A DNA stretch of 64,000 nucleotides, taken from positions 1 to 64,000 of the forward strand of contig CAUGOD010000001.1 in assembly GCA_959601025.1 (NCBI GenBank). Reading direction: 5' to 3'. The notes beneath the pieces were generated by a model that saw only the letters and a program-made list of their open reading frames with translations, ran no database searches and was not told where the DNA came from. Below, one piece after another: positions 6,774-15,228 of the stretch. Numbering within the stretch: position 1 is the stretch's first letter; every line of letters starts with the position of its first letter. The stretch is from an uncultured Oscillospiraceae bacterium. Its GTDB lineage: Bacteria > Bacillota > Clostridia > Oscillospirales > Acutalibacteraceae. The position numbers were made by a program, and so were the translations under genes.

Positions 6774-8699
6774 ATGGAAAAAATGGACTATGGACGGTTG
6801 CTGGATCGGCTGGTTGATCTGGAGGCGCTGGCTGTCCTTCCGGAACTGGGGGAACGTACGCTGGAAATTTCCAGCTATGACCGTCGCTCCTTTTACGATG
6901 AAAACAAAGACTGTTATGTCGAATGGGGCGCTAATTTTGACGGGAAGGGGCATGTCCGTATCCAGGAGGACGGCGGCGTGGTACTGGCCGATATTCAGGG
7001 AAACGGATGCATTGACCGTATCTGGTCGTCGGGCAATGAAGGGGAAATTGCTTTTTTTCTGGACGGCAGAGAACCGTATGCGCTTCCTTTCCGGGAACTG
7101 TTCGATCACTCCCGCCCGGCCTATCGCTATGGACAGCTTGCCTACAGCGTTAACTGGGGATACGATTTTTATATTCCGATTTCCTTCCGGGAGTCCTGCC
7201 GGATCGTGGCCTACGGCCGCTGGCGGAATTTTTATCAGATTCAGTACACCCTGTTTCCGGCGGGGACGGTGACCGAAACGTTTTCGGAAGAGCTGTGCCT
7301 TCGGCATGCGGAAAAGCTGGCGGAAATTGATCGGAAAATGAGCGGCGAAGTACCGATCGTCCCCGCCGGAGAGGGAAACGGGACGGAAACGAAGGAGCGG
7401 TATGTGGTAAAACCAGGGGAAACGGCCTGCCTGTTTTCACGGAATGAAGCCGGAATGCTGACCGAGCTTTCCCTGCGGATTACGCCCGCCCTTTCCTGGA
7501 CGGACATGAAGAAGCTCACCTTCCGCATTTTCTGGGATCATGCGGAGAAACCGGCCGTTTGGGCGCCGCTGGGCAGCTTTTTTGGCACGCACTGCGGCGA
7601 GGAAGCGTACCGAACGCTGGCGCTGTCACGGGCGGAGGACGGCGCTTTTACCTGCCGGTTCCCTATGCCTTTTGCGCAGCACGCGCGGGTGGAGCTGTCC
7701 AACGGGGGAGAAATCGGGGTGGAAGCCGAGATCCGTGTCCGGGTGGAAGCGCTTCCTCTGCCAATGAATCGGTTAGCCTATTTCCATGCCAAATGGAATA
7801 CGAACGCTTTCCAGCCGGAGCGCTCCGACCGCTGGCCGGATTACACCGTCCTGCGGGCGAAAGGCAGGGGACGGCTGGCGGGAATTTCTCTGCATGTCTG
7901 CAAACGATATGATAATCTGGACCCGGAATCCTATCCCGGCGAGTACTGGTGGGGAGAAGGCGACGAGAAATTTTTTGTAGACGGCGAGAAATTCCCTTCC
8001 TGGTTCGGAACGGGGGAAGAGGACTATTTTGGCTTTGCCTGGGCGATCCCGGAGCCGTTTTCCCGTCCGTATCACGCCCAGGTTCATAACGAGGGGGGCA
8101 TTCATTTCCGGGGAAACCGCTCCCTTTTACGGCTGCATATTACCGATAATGTGCCGTTTCAGACCGGGCTGGAGGCATGCCTGGAGAAATATTACAGCGA
8201 CGTTTTTGTCCGCTTCGCTGCGGTGGCTTACTGGTATCAGGACACGCCGGACGACGAATATCCGGAAGTTCCCTACGCCGAGGTGGAGGCGGTCCATTTG
8301 CCGCCCCCCTTGCCGGAGTCCCTGCCATCCCGGTTTTCGGCGGAGCAATTCCCATCGGGAAGCCTGGTGGGTGTGCAGATTGTTGACGGAGGCTGGGAAT
8401 GCTCTTCCACTCAGTGGGGAGGGCGGCTTACCGCCGAAAGCGCCCCCTTCGTCCTCACCGCGCCGGAGATATCTTTTGATCTGGCCGGAACTCCCTGCCG
8501 GGACCCGGATCAGTTATATGTGGAGCTGGTTACGGAGGACGGCCGGCGGATCGGCGCCGTACCCTGTGACGGGGCCACCCGCACCTGCCGGTTCTATTGC
8601 GGGGCCTTTGTGGGAGAAAAAGCCATTTTCCGCGTGGTGGACGCCAGCGTGAACGAAGGGCTGTTCCTTCGTCTCAGCCATCTTCGGATTCCCGGATGA
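6774..8699 (+). CDS. GH172 (DUF2961) alpha-fructofuranosidase/difructose dianhydride-type enzyme
   Basis: 641 residues, no signal peptide. The start at 6774 is favoured by GAGGGA about 9 nt upstream; GTG 6753 and ATG 6765 are in-frame alternatives. The N-terminal ISSYDRRSFYDENKD, then VLADIQGNGCIDRIWSSG, and the core GTGEEDYFGFAW (E415, E416, D417) with LHITDNVPFQTGL are diagnostic of DUF2961, now GH172. Known GH172 enzymes act on alpha-D-fructofuranosyl linkages (difructose dianhydride I synthase/hydrolase) or alpha-D-arabinofuranosyl linkages. The protein is far longer than the usual ~380 residues, with an insertion near 200-340 and an extra C-terminal beta-rich domain (about 510-641). With three GH32 genes beside it, the fructose reading is favoured by context. 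Confidence 0.85.
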   Translation: MEKMDYGRLLDRLVDLEALAVLPELGERTLEISSYDRRSFYDENKDCYVEWGANFDGKGHVRIQEDGGVVLADIQGNGCIDRIWSSGNEGEIAFFLDGREPYALPFRELFDHSRPAYRYGQLAYSVNWGYDFYIPISFRESCRIVAYGRWRNFYQIQYTLFPAGTVTETFSEELCLRHAEKLAEIDRKMSGEVPIVPAGEGNGTETKERYVVKPGETACLFSRNEAGMLTELSLRITPALSWTDMKKLTFRIFWDHAEKPAVWAPLGSFFGTHCGEEAYRTLALSRAEDGAFTCRFPMPFAQHARVELSNGGEIGVEAEIRVRVEALPLPMNRLAYFHAKWNTNAFQPERSDRWPDYTVLRAKGRGRLAGISLHVCKRYDNLDPESYPGEYWWGEGDEKFFVDGEKFPSWFGTGEEDYFGFAWAIPEPFSRPYHAQVHNEGGIHFRGNRSLLRLHITDNVPFQTGLEACLEKYYSDVFVRFAAVAYWYQDTPDDEYPEVPYAEVEAVHLPPPLPESLPSRFSAEQFPSGSLVGVQIVDGGWECSSTQWGGRLTAESAPFVLTAPEISFDLAGTPCRDPDQLYVELVTEDGRRIGAVPCDGATRTCRFYCGAFVGEKAIFRVVDASVNEGLFLRLSHLRIPG

Positions 8700-8753
8700 T
8701 TCCAGCCGTCGGATGTGGCGCCATTCTACACCTAGCCGAGGAAGTGTCTGATA

Positions 8754-10397
8754 ATGAAAAAACAAATCACTGTTAACAAGCCGTTTCTGCCCTACCCCAC
8801 TAAGGAAGGAGGAACGCCGATCTGGTTCACCCTGTGGGAGGGGGACAAGGTCCTTTTCAAATTTTACACCTTCCTGAATTTCCGGGAGCCGGAGGTGTGG
8901 CACTACTGCGATATGACCCGATGGATGGGGAAAACTCTGACGCTGGAGATTGAAATGCCGGAAATGACCGAGGAGGAGTTCGGGACCATCCGCCTGGCGG
9001 ACACTTTCCCCGGGTATGAGGATATCTACACCAACGCGGACCGCCCGCAGTTTCACTTCACCTTCCGGCGTGGCATCCTGAACGACCCCAACGCGCTGTT
9101 TTACTACAACGGGGTCTACCATATGTTTGCCCAGCATCAGCCCTATACCAACGACTGGGGCGATTGGCAGGAGCTGTGCAATTTCGGATGGGGCCACGCC
9201 GTAAGCACCGATCTGGTGCATTGGAAAGAACTGCCTGACGAATTCATACCCGACGATCTTGGCCCTGCCTTCTCCGGCACCGGCTTTGTGGATGAGGGGA
9301 ATGTCAGCGGCCTTCAGCAGGGAGAGTTTGCTCCTATCTTGATCTATTTTACTGCCGCAGGCGGTAAGGGAATCCGGACCATGCACCTCAAGCATACCCA
9401 GTGTCTGGCCTACTCACTGGATGGCGGGAAAACCTTCCAGAAGTATCCGGGCAATCCCATCGTACCGAATTACGATATCGGCAACCGGGACCCCAAGGTG
9501 CTGTATCATGAAAAAACCGGCAAATGGCTTATGATTATTTATACCGACAATGAGGAAAAATACCTGATTCTGACCAGCGACGACCTGTTCCATTTCACCC
9601 TGGCTTCCGAATACAAATGGGAAAACGGGGAGCATGAATGCCCCAATATGTTTGAGGTACCAGTGTGGGGGGAGAACCGGAAGCAGATGATTCTTAGCGG
9701 CGTGACCGGCACGTATATGGCGGTGGATTTTGACGGAAGAAAGGTTCAGCCTCTGACACGGCCGCGCACCATTCACCAGGGCGGAAGCTACCAGGCGATG
9801 CAGATCATGCCGCTGCCGGACGGACGGCTGCTCAGTTTCTATTGTTATCACTACAACCGGTCGAAGGCCGGTTTCAGCAACTGCATCGGCGTGCCGAACG
9901 AGCTTAGCCTGTATCACGAGGGGGACGACTTTATTCTCCATACCACGCCGATACGGGAGCTGGAAAAGCTGTATGTTCGCCGGGAAATCTATCCGGCCTT
10001 TTCCCTGGACGGAGCTGGGGGAGAAACGCGTGTTCCGGGCGCTCCGCTGCTGGATATCGAACTGACGGTAGACGCCGGACGGGAATTCGAGATTATCGTG
10101 CAGGGCGTGCGTGTCCGGGTGGACGGACGGACGGCGGAGCTTTCGGTCTCACCCACAGTGAAAGGAACCGAGACAGCCATGGTGCGGGACCCGAAGAACT
10201 GCCGCCTGCGGCTGCTCTCCGACCGGAACCTGCTTTGCCTGTATGAGGAGAATAGTCACATTATTATGCCCATGCAGGTGCAGCAGACACCGTCGGAAGA
10301 GCTCCTGCTGCGGGGCGACGGGGCCCGGGTTAAGGCCATGGAGGTACGGGAGCTCGAAGGGAGCTGGCCGGAAACTATGGATGCTGTCCGCGTCTGA
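8754..10397 (+). CDS. GH32 beta-fructofuranosidase
   Basis: 547 residues, no signal peptide. A short N-terminal beta-domain (about 1-95) precedes the propeller. All three GH32 motifs are intact: LNDPN (nucleophile D111), NRDPK (D246) and HECPN (acid/base E295). The C-terminal beta-sandwich begins at about 420. The enzyme should release fructose from imported beta-linked fructo-oligosaccharides in the cytosol. It follows GH172 by 54 bp and precedes another GH32 by 50 bp, so the three are probably cotranscribed. The motif reads ILNDPNA rather than WMNDPNG, a departure around the nucleophile that may affect subsite -1. Confidence 0.88.
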   Translation: MKKQITVNKPFLPYPTKEGGTPIWFTLWEGDKVLFKFYTFLNFREPEVWHYCDMTRWMGKTLTLEIEMPEMTEEEFGTIRLADTFPGYEDIYTNADRPQFHFTFRRGILNDPNALFYYNGVYHMFAQHQPYTNDWGDWQELCNFGWGHAVSTDLVHWKELPDEFIPDDLGPAFSGTGFVDEGNVSGLQQGEFAPILIYFTAAGGKGIRTMHLKHTQCLAYSLDGGKTFQKYPGNPIVPNYDIGNRDPKVLYHEKTGKWLMIIYTDNEEKYLILTSDDLFHFTLASEYKWENGEHECPNMFEVPVWGENRKQMILSGVTGTYMAVDFDGRKVQPLTRPRTIHQGGSYQAMQIMPLPDGRLLSFYCYHYNRSKAGFSNCIGVPNELSLYHEGDDFILHTTPIRELEKLYVRREIYPAFSLDGAGGETRVPGAPLLDIELTVDAGREFEIIVQGVRVRVDGRTAELSVSPTVKGTETAMVRDPKNCRLRLLSDRNLLCLYEENSHIIMPMQVQQTPSEELLLRGDGARVKAMEVRELEGSWPETMDAVRV

Positions 10398-10446
10398 GGC
10401 CCGTATGAGCTTGCCCTGCTATTTGCTTTGAAAGAATGGAGATGGT

Positions 10447-12081
10447 ATGATGGACAGGAAAACACTGAGCCGGAGAGAAATCCGGATGGAGAAGCCATTT
10501 CTGCATATACCGGTGCGGCCGGAGGAAGGCGCCTGCCTGCTCCGCCTGTTTTTAGGCGGGTATCTTCTGCATACCTTTCGGGTCGCATTGTCCGGGCGGC
10601 CGCTGGCATATTATCCTCTGGCCCTTCCGGAATGCTTGGGGCAGGCGGTATATATAGAGGTGGCGGTGGACGGCGGCGACGGCGATTCCGGGCTGGAGGA
10701 GATCCTTTGCGGCGGCCGTCCGGAGGACGAGCCGGCGCTTTATCCCGCGCTGTATCAGGAGCCGCACCGTCCTGGTTTCCACTATTCCTGCAAACGGGGA
10801 TGGCTGAATGACCCGAACGGCCTGTTTTACGCGAACGGGCTGTGGCACCTGTATTATCAGCACAACCCGCTGGGCTCCACGGCTACCGACCGCAACTGCT
10901 CCTGGGGACACGCGGTCAGCCCTGACCTTTTCCATTGGGAAGAGCGGCGACCCGCGATTATGCCGCAGGGGGATCAGATGATGTGCGCCTCCGGCAGTTG
11001 TCTGCCGGATACCCGCAACGCGCTGGGATACGGTTCGGACGCGGTGGTCGCGGCGTTTACCGCTCTCGGAGTGGAGAGGATGACCGATTGGAAAAAAGCC
11101 CCCGCACAGGGACAAATTTTTGCCGTCAGCACCGACGGCGGCGATACCTTCCGCCGCCTTCCCGATCAGCCCGCCATCCCCTGTGAAGGAGGGGAGCCCT
11201 GGAGGGATCCCTGCCTGTTTGCCGATGAGACCGGTTATGGGCTGGCGGTTTATGAAACCCATGAAGAAAAAAACATGGTAGCCTTCTACCGTTCGGATGA
11301 CCTGAGACACTGGAGGCGGACTGGCTTCGCGCCGGAGCTGTTCGAATGTCCCGATATGTTTCCTCTCACCTGTGAGGAGACCGGAGAGACCCGCTGGGTG
11401 CTGTACGGCGGGGACGGGACAATCCGGGTGGGACACTACGACGGCGAGACCTTCCGGGACGAAGAGAGCCGGAATTCGCTGGATTTTGGGCGGGCGGTAT
11501 ACGCCGGGCAAACCTGGCGGAACGCGCCGGGCGGCCGGCGAGTCCATATTGCCTGGGCCTGTGGTATGGGGAATCACCGTATCTGGGATGAGCGGGGAAT
11601 GGGCTATGAGGGCCTGCCCTTCTCCCAGTGCATGACTACCCCCTGTGAGCTGCGGCTCCGCCGGCTGAACGGCCGGTATTTTGTCAGCCGTACCCCCGTG
11701 GCGGAGCTGGACGCACTGCACTGTGGCCCGGCGGAGCGGCGGCAGGTGAGGGAAAACGGCCTGATGCTGCTCCAGTCCGGCGGCGATTACCAGGTTTTCT
11801 TTCGGGGGGAAGCGCCGTTTTCCTTCCAAGTGGCCGACCTGCGCTTCTCCTTCTGCCCGGCGACTACGGTGTTAACCTTCCCCAACGGCAATACACTGGA
11901 GCTGGGGGAACGGGAGCTCCGCGTCCGCCTTCTCACGGACGAGACGACGGTGGAGTTGTTTTTCAACGAGCTGGCCTGCGCCACCTATACCATGCCGGTT
12001 GAGGAGGCGTTGCTTCGGCTGGAGGATATGGCGGCGGCCGAGGTGCTTCGATATCCGTTGGAAAACGTTCACGGCGTCTGA
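10447..12081 (+). CDS. GH32 beta-fructofuranosidase
   Basis: 544 residues, cytosolic. An N-terminal beta-domain (about 1-105) is followed by the propeller with canonical motifs WLNDPNG (D122), WRDPC (D254) and FECPDMF (acid/base E300), and a C-terminal beta-sandwich (about 440-540). The HYSCKRGWLNDPNG and HNPLGSTATDRNCSWGHA strings are typical of exo-acting levanase/invertase-like members. Start ATGATG at 10447 with GGAGA upstream. It is the last gene of the GH172-GH32-GH32 group and ends before a bidirectional terminator. It is closer to textbook GH32 than the two other family members here, so it is the best candidate for general fructo-oligosaccharide hydrolysis. Confidence 0.88.
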   Translation: MMDRKTLSRREIRMEKPFLHIPVRPEEGACLLRLFLGGYLLHTFRVALSGRPLAYYPLALPECLGQAVYIEVAVDGGDGDSGLEEILCGGRPEDEPALYPALYQEPHRPGFHYSCKRGWLNDPNGLFYANGLWHLYYQHNPLGSTATDRNCSWGHAVSPDLFHWEERRPAIMPQGDQMMCASGSCLPDTRNALGYGSDAVVAAFTALGVERMTDWKKAPAQGQIFAVSTDGGDTFRRLPDQPAIPCEGGEPWRDPCLFADETGYGLAVYETHEEKNMVAFYRSDDLRHWRRTGFAPELFECPDMFPLTCEETGETRWVLYGGDGTIRVGHYDGETFRDEESRNSLDFGRAVYAGQTWRNAPGGRRVHIAWACGMGNHRIWDERGMGYEGLPFSQCMTTPCELRLRRLNGRYFVSRTPVAELDALHCGPAERRQVRENGLMLLQSGGDYQVFFRGEAPFSFQVADLRFSFCPATTVLTFPNGNTLELGERELRVRLLTDETTVELFFNELACATYTMPVEEALLRLEDMAAAEVLRYPLENVHGV

Positions 12082-12126
12082 GATGGAGAAAGCCCCGGAA
12101 TATCACCGCAGATTATACGAACAGCA

Positions 12127-12167
12127 AAAGGGCCGTTGCAGAATGAAAAATTCTGCAACGGCCCTTT
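12127..12167. terminator. Bidirectional Rho-independent terminator
   Basis: A perfect 18-bp stem (AAAGGGCCGTTGCAGAAT and its complement) with a 5-nt loop. It lies between the convergent GH32 gene (plus) and AraC gene (minus) and can serve both. Confidence 0.88.
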
Positions 12168-12188
12168 CGCAGTCTTAGGAGCCTTTTC

Positions 12189-13544
12189 CTATTCGTTTGG
12201 TTTATTCTCCGTCTTTGGGGCTTCCCGCTCAATCTCCGAAGCGCGGATACGGAAGGCCTGCCGGTAAGCAAGCGGGCGCATGTTGTATTTTTTCTGGAAC
12301 GTCTTTGAAAAATGCTGTACATCACAGAAGCTGAGCTCCTGGGCAATCTCCTTCATGGTTCGGTCGGTTTGGATCAGCAGGCGGGCGGCCTCTTCCAGCC
12401 GCAGGGAATGGATATAGGCGGAGAGGGTCATTCCCATCTGTTCATGGAAAATGGTAGAAAGATAATTCGGATTGATGTGCAGTGCGGAGGCAATCTGTTC
12501 CAACCGGAGCCGTTCGCGGTAATGCTGGAGGATGTAGGCCCGGGCGCTTTGCACATGCCAGGAAAGGGAAAAGCGGGAGCGGTCTCCGCTGGTGGTAATG
12601 CTGGCGTGCAGCGGCGTGTCCGGCGCTTCGTAATGCAAGCGGTACAGCGTTCCTTCCTGAATCGTCTGGCTGTAGACCGAGATATCCAGCGTACAGGGGA
12701 CGGAGGAAACAAAATCCGCCTGCAGGAAGCTGTTTCCCCGGAACTGGCTGAGATCGAGAGGCTTCTGGGATTCCAGGATGGGTATTACCAGCGTGAACGC
12801 GCCTCGAATATGGAACGAGCGGAGGCCTGCGGCCGTTTGCGGCAGAGGCGTCACCCTTCCCCTACAGTAGAGCAGGGGCTGGCACCGATCAGCCGGGAAA
12901 AAGCCGAGAGGAGCCAGCGGATTCTCCGGCGTTCCCTGCATCATGGTCATATCCGACAGGGAGAGCGTCTGGCCGGTCTCAGGGAAGCTGCCGCTGATCC
13001 AGATCGAGTCAATCGTGCTCCAGAAGGAACTGAAAACCTGCTGAGCGGACAGCTGCCAGAGGTCGGCCAATTCGACCAGAAGCGACTGGATTGCAGTGAT
13101 ATGCCCAAAATTCTGGACGGTGAGTTCCTCTGCAATTCGTTGTAGAAGGGTGTCCATTCTTTCCAGCGGCGGTATATGCATACAAAAGGGCAGAGACAGG
13201 GGCGCGGCCCTGTATTCGAAATGTTCCCAATCGGCGCGGAGGCAGCGAAAAATCGCAAAATCAACGAACAGGAGCGAAGAAGATATCCGGCCGCCCCGCA
13301 GACTGACCTCCGTTCCCGGCTGAAGGGCGAACAGCTGTTGCTTTTCCAGCGTACTCCGTCGCTGTTCCTGTTCATGCGTGATTCGCATTTCTCCCGCTCC
13401 GTTCAGAACGAACAGCAGACCATGGTCCTGAACCGTCAGCACGGCGCGTTCCTCCGGCTCCAGGGAAAGCAGGCGGCAATTGTGCAGATAGGACGCTTCG
13501 AGTGCAATGCTTTCGCCGGTATATTCAAATCTTGTCGTCGGCAT
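12189..13544 (-). CDS. AraC-family transcriptional regulator (second gene of pair)
   Basis: 451 residues if started at the ATG at 13544, which has GGAGGGG 5 nt upstream; longer versions back to 13676 lack a good site. Domains: N-terminal cupin-like sensor (about 1-115, VLTVQDHGLLFVLNG), a helical part, a beta-rich middle domain (about 170-330), and the C-terminal two-HTH AraC DNA-binding domain (about 345-445; LEQIASALHINPNYLSTIFH and MKEIAQELSFCDVQHFSKTF). It overlaps the end of the upstream AraC gene by 20 bp, which implies translational coupling and possibly joint function or heterodimers. It likely controls the neighbouring sugar genes. Confidence 0.9.
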   Translation of the reverse strand: MPTTRFEYTGESIALEASYLHNCRLLSLEPEERAVLTVQDHGLLFVLNGAGEMRITHEQEQRRSTLEKQQLFALQPGTEVSLRGGRISSSLLFVDFAIFRCLRADWEHFEYRAAPLSLPFCMHIPPLERMDTLLQRIAEELTVQNFGHITAIQSLLVELADLWQLSAQQVFSSFWSTIDSIWISGSFPETGQTLSLSDMTMMQGTPENPLAPLGFFPADRCQPLLYCRGRVTPLPQTAAGLRSFHIRGAFTLVIPILESQKPLDLSQFRGNSFLQADFVSSVPCTLDISVYSQTIQEGTLYRLHYEAPDTPLHASITTSGDRSRFSLSWHVQSARAYILQHYRERLRLEQIASALHINPNYLSTIFHEQMGMTLSAYIHSLRLEEAARLLIQTDRTMKEIAQELSFCDVQHFSKTFQKKYNMRPLAYRQAFRIRASEIEREAPKTENKPNE

Positions 13545-14952
13545 GGTCGCCCCTCCGTTTCCCTTCCGTGAGATACCGGGAGCGATAAACGGACGGCCGC
13601 ACCCCGTACTGCTTCTGAAAGACCTTGGAAAAATGCACGGCATCGTAAAACCCAACACGGAAGGCAATGTTCTCAATAGACAGGTTGGTATCCTCCAGCA
13701 GCTTCAGGGATTCCAGCAGCCGGATTTTGTTGATATAGGCGGTCACGCTGACCCCCAGCTGCTGACGGAACAGATCAGACAGATACTCCGGCCGGATACC
13801 GGCGAACTGGGCAATATCCCGCCGGCGGATGGGGCTGGCGTATTCGGCCTTGATGTATTCGATTGCCTGGTCGATGTGGGAGGACATCCGCAGCGCCTGG
13901 GACGAGGTCAACACCGGGGCGATCTCCTCCTGCCATTCCCCCGGTGTGGTATATTGAAAGGCGTATCCCACGCCACGGAAGCATTTGCAGCTATACGCCG
14001 CCACTCCCAACTGAACCGGCATATTGGAACGGAGGAAAAAGCGGAAGTAGCAGGTGCTGCGGAAGGGCTTGAGGTTGAGTACCGTCCCCTTTACGGCTGG
14101 GAAAAGTAGCAGGGAATACGGACTGCTTTCCGGGGTGAACAGAGCCCCGCAGCGTCCGTATACGGGGGATTCTTCTGTACGCCAGCGCTCTCCCCGCCAG
14201 GTGTCTGCCAAAAAGATGTCGTCCACCGTAAAGGAACCCAGCAGGAAACTGTTTTCCCCCTCGTGAGGGTGGCCGTTCCAGATTTCCACATTGCTGATCC
14301 GGATGTCCTGGCCGGCCTTGAGCAGTTCATGATAGGACAGTTCGCTGGAAACCCAGATGGAATCCACCTCGTGCAGCATCCCGTCAATCTCGCTTTGGGA
14401 AACGCGTAGCCATTGGATTACAAAGGCGGGCAGCAGCTTTTCCGCGATGGAAGGACAGGCCGCAGGCTGTTCCTTGGCGGCCTTCAGAATACGCTGCAGG
14501 CACAGGCCCATAAAGCCGTACGGCTCCACCACGGTGGAGAAGGGAAGGTTGATGGACAGTTGCTGTAAACGGATCGGCTGACTGCTTTCAAAATACGCTT
14601 CCGTGATCTCATTCGGAGGAAGGGGCGCGTCCAGCGCGGGGGTCATAACGGCGAACTCAATCAGAAGCAGCCGCAGATTTTCGGTCATGCTGGTGAGCTG
14701 TGCGTCGCTCACCGGTTCCCAGTAAAGCAGATGGTTTTTCTGAAAGGAGAATTGCCGGTCCACGCAGATCCGCTCGTTCACAAAGCTGCCCCGGCCGCTC
14801 CCTGAAACACAGAACACCAGGGTATGCTCCACAGCGTGGAAGGACGCCGTTTCCCGCTTGTGAAAATCGAGCAGGCGGATACGGCGGATTATTCCGGCCA
14901 AAAAAGGAAAGCAGTGAATAGTCGCCAGAGCCAGATAGGTCAAATCCTGCAA
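13525..14952 (-). CDS. AraC-family transcriptional regulator (first gene of pair)
   Basis: 475 residues with a TTG start at 14952. I chose it because a GGGGGG stretch lies 7 nt upstream and because the N-terminus then aligns in length with the AraC at 31082; ATG 14994 or 15084 would add poorly conserved residues. Domains: cupin-like sensor (about 1-110), central region with a jelly-roll-like part (about 200-345; CYFRFFLRSNMPVQLGVA), and a C-terminal AraC domain (RRDIAQFAGIRPEYLSDLFR and IENIAFRVGFYDAVHFSKVF). It is divergent from the GH16 gene across a 276-bp region holding a shared operator element, so it is the leading candidate activator of the five-promoter regulon. Confidence 0.88.
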   Translation of the reverse strand: MQDLTYLALATIHCFPFLAGIIRRIRLLDFHKRETASFHAVEHTLVFCVSGSGRGSFVNERICVDRQFSFQKNHLLYWEPVSDAQLTSMTENLRLLLIEFAVMTPALDAPLPPNEITEAYFESSQPIRLQQLSINLPFSTVVEPYGFMGLCLQRILKAAKEQPAACPSIAEKLLPAFVIQWLRVSQSEIDGMLHEVDSIWVSSELSYHELLKAGQDIRISNVEIWNGHPHEGENSFLLGSFTVDDIFLADTWRGERWRTEESPVYGRCGALFTPESSPYSLLLFPAVKGTVLNLKPFRSTCYFRFFLRSNMPVQLGVAAYSCKCFRGVGYAFQYTTPGEWQEEIAPVLTSSQALRMSSHIDQAIEYIKAEYASPIRRRDIAQFAGIRPEYLSDLFRQQLGVSVTAYINKIRLLESLKLLEDTNLSIENIAFRVGFYDAVHFSKVFQKQYGVRPSVYRSRYLTEGKRRGDHADDKI

Positions 14953-14983
14953 AGTACCGCCCCCCAAAAGAAAAATTGCCCCG

Positions 14984-15032
14984 TACAGACCCATACAGCC
15001 TGTACAGAAATACTTGTACAGATAGTATACAG
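14984..15032. promoter_or_regulatory. Cluster of five TACAG repeats around the AraC promoter
   Basis: TACAG occurs at 14984, 14994, 15003, 15017 and 15028, at intervals of 10, 9, 14 and 11 bp, close to helical phasing. Two of them form the inverted repeat CTGTACA-8-TGTACAG (15000-15021). The cluster covers the -10 and start region of the minus-strand promoter, so it may be an autoregulatory operator of the AraC pair. Confidence 0.45.
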
Positions 15033-15052
15033 AAAATTCCGGCGAAAAACAA
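15024..15052 (-). promoter_or_regulatory. SigmaA-type promoter of the AraC pair
   Basis: Read on the minus strand: -35 TTGTTT (15047-15052), 17-bp spacer, -10 TATACT (15024-15029). It lies about 70 nt upstream of the TTG start at 14952. Confidence 0.65.
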
Positions 15053-15068
15053 TGGGAATTGATAATAT

Positions 15069-15131
15069 CTGAAAAAAATACCATCTCATCTTACGGCCAT
15101 ACCTTTTCTTCTTTGGGTAAACAGCTAAAAT
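15069..15131 (+). promoter_or_regulatory. AraC-type upstream element and -10 for the GH16 gene
   Basis: Fourth copy of the 38-bp element (15069-15106; CTGAAAAA, ATACCATCTC, ATCTTAC, ATACCTTTT) with a -10 TAAAAT at 15126-15131, 57 bp from the element start. The element lies between the divergent AraC and GH16 genes. Confidence 0.7.
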
Positions 15132-15228
15132 AAAAACAGAAACAGCGATGAAACATTCCAAGTTTTGAGTGATTTTGCTGCTTCGCCGGAAATTGCAGAC
15201 GTTTGAAAACAGAGAAGGAGGAATGCAT

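Noticed and set aside
10552..11829. 425-codon minus-strand frame opposite the GH32 gene at 10447
   Set aside because: The plus-strand frame has intact GH32 motifs; the minus frame is a GC-driven shadow without family features.
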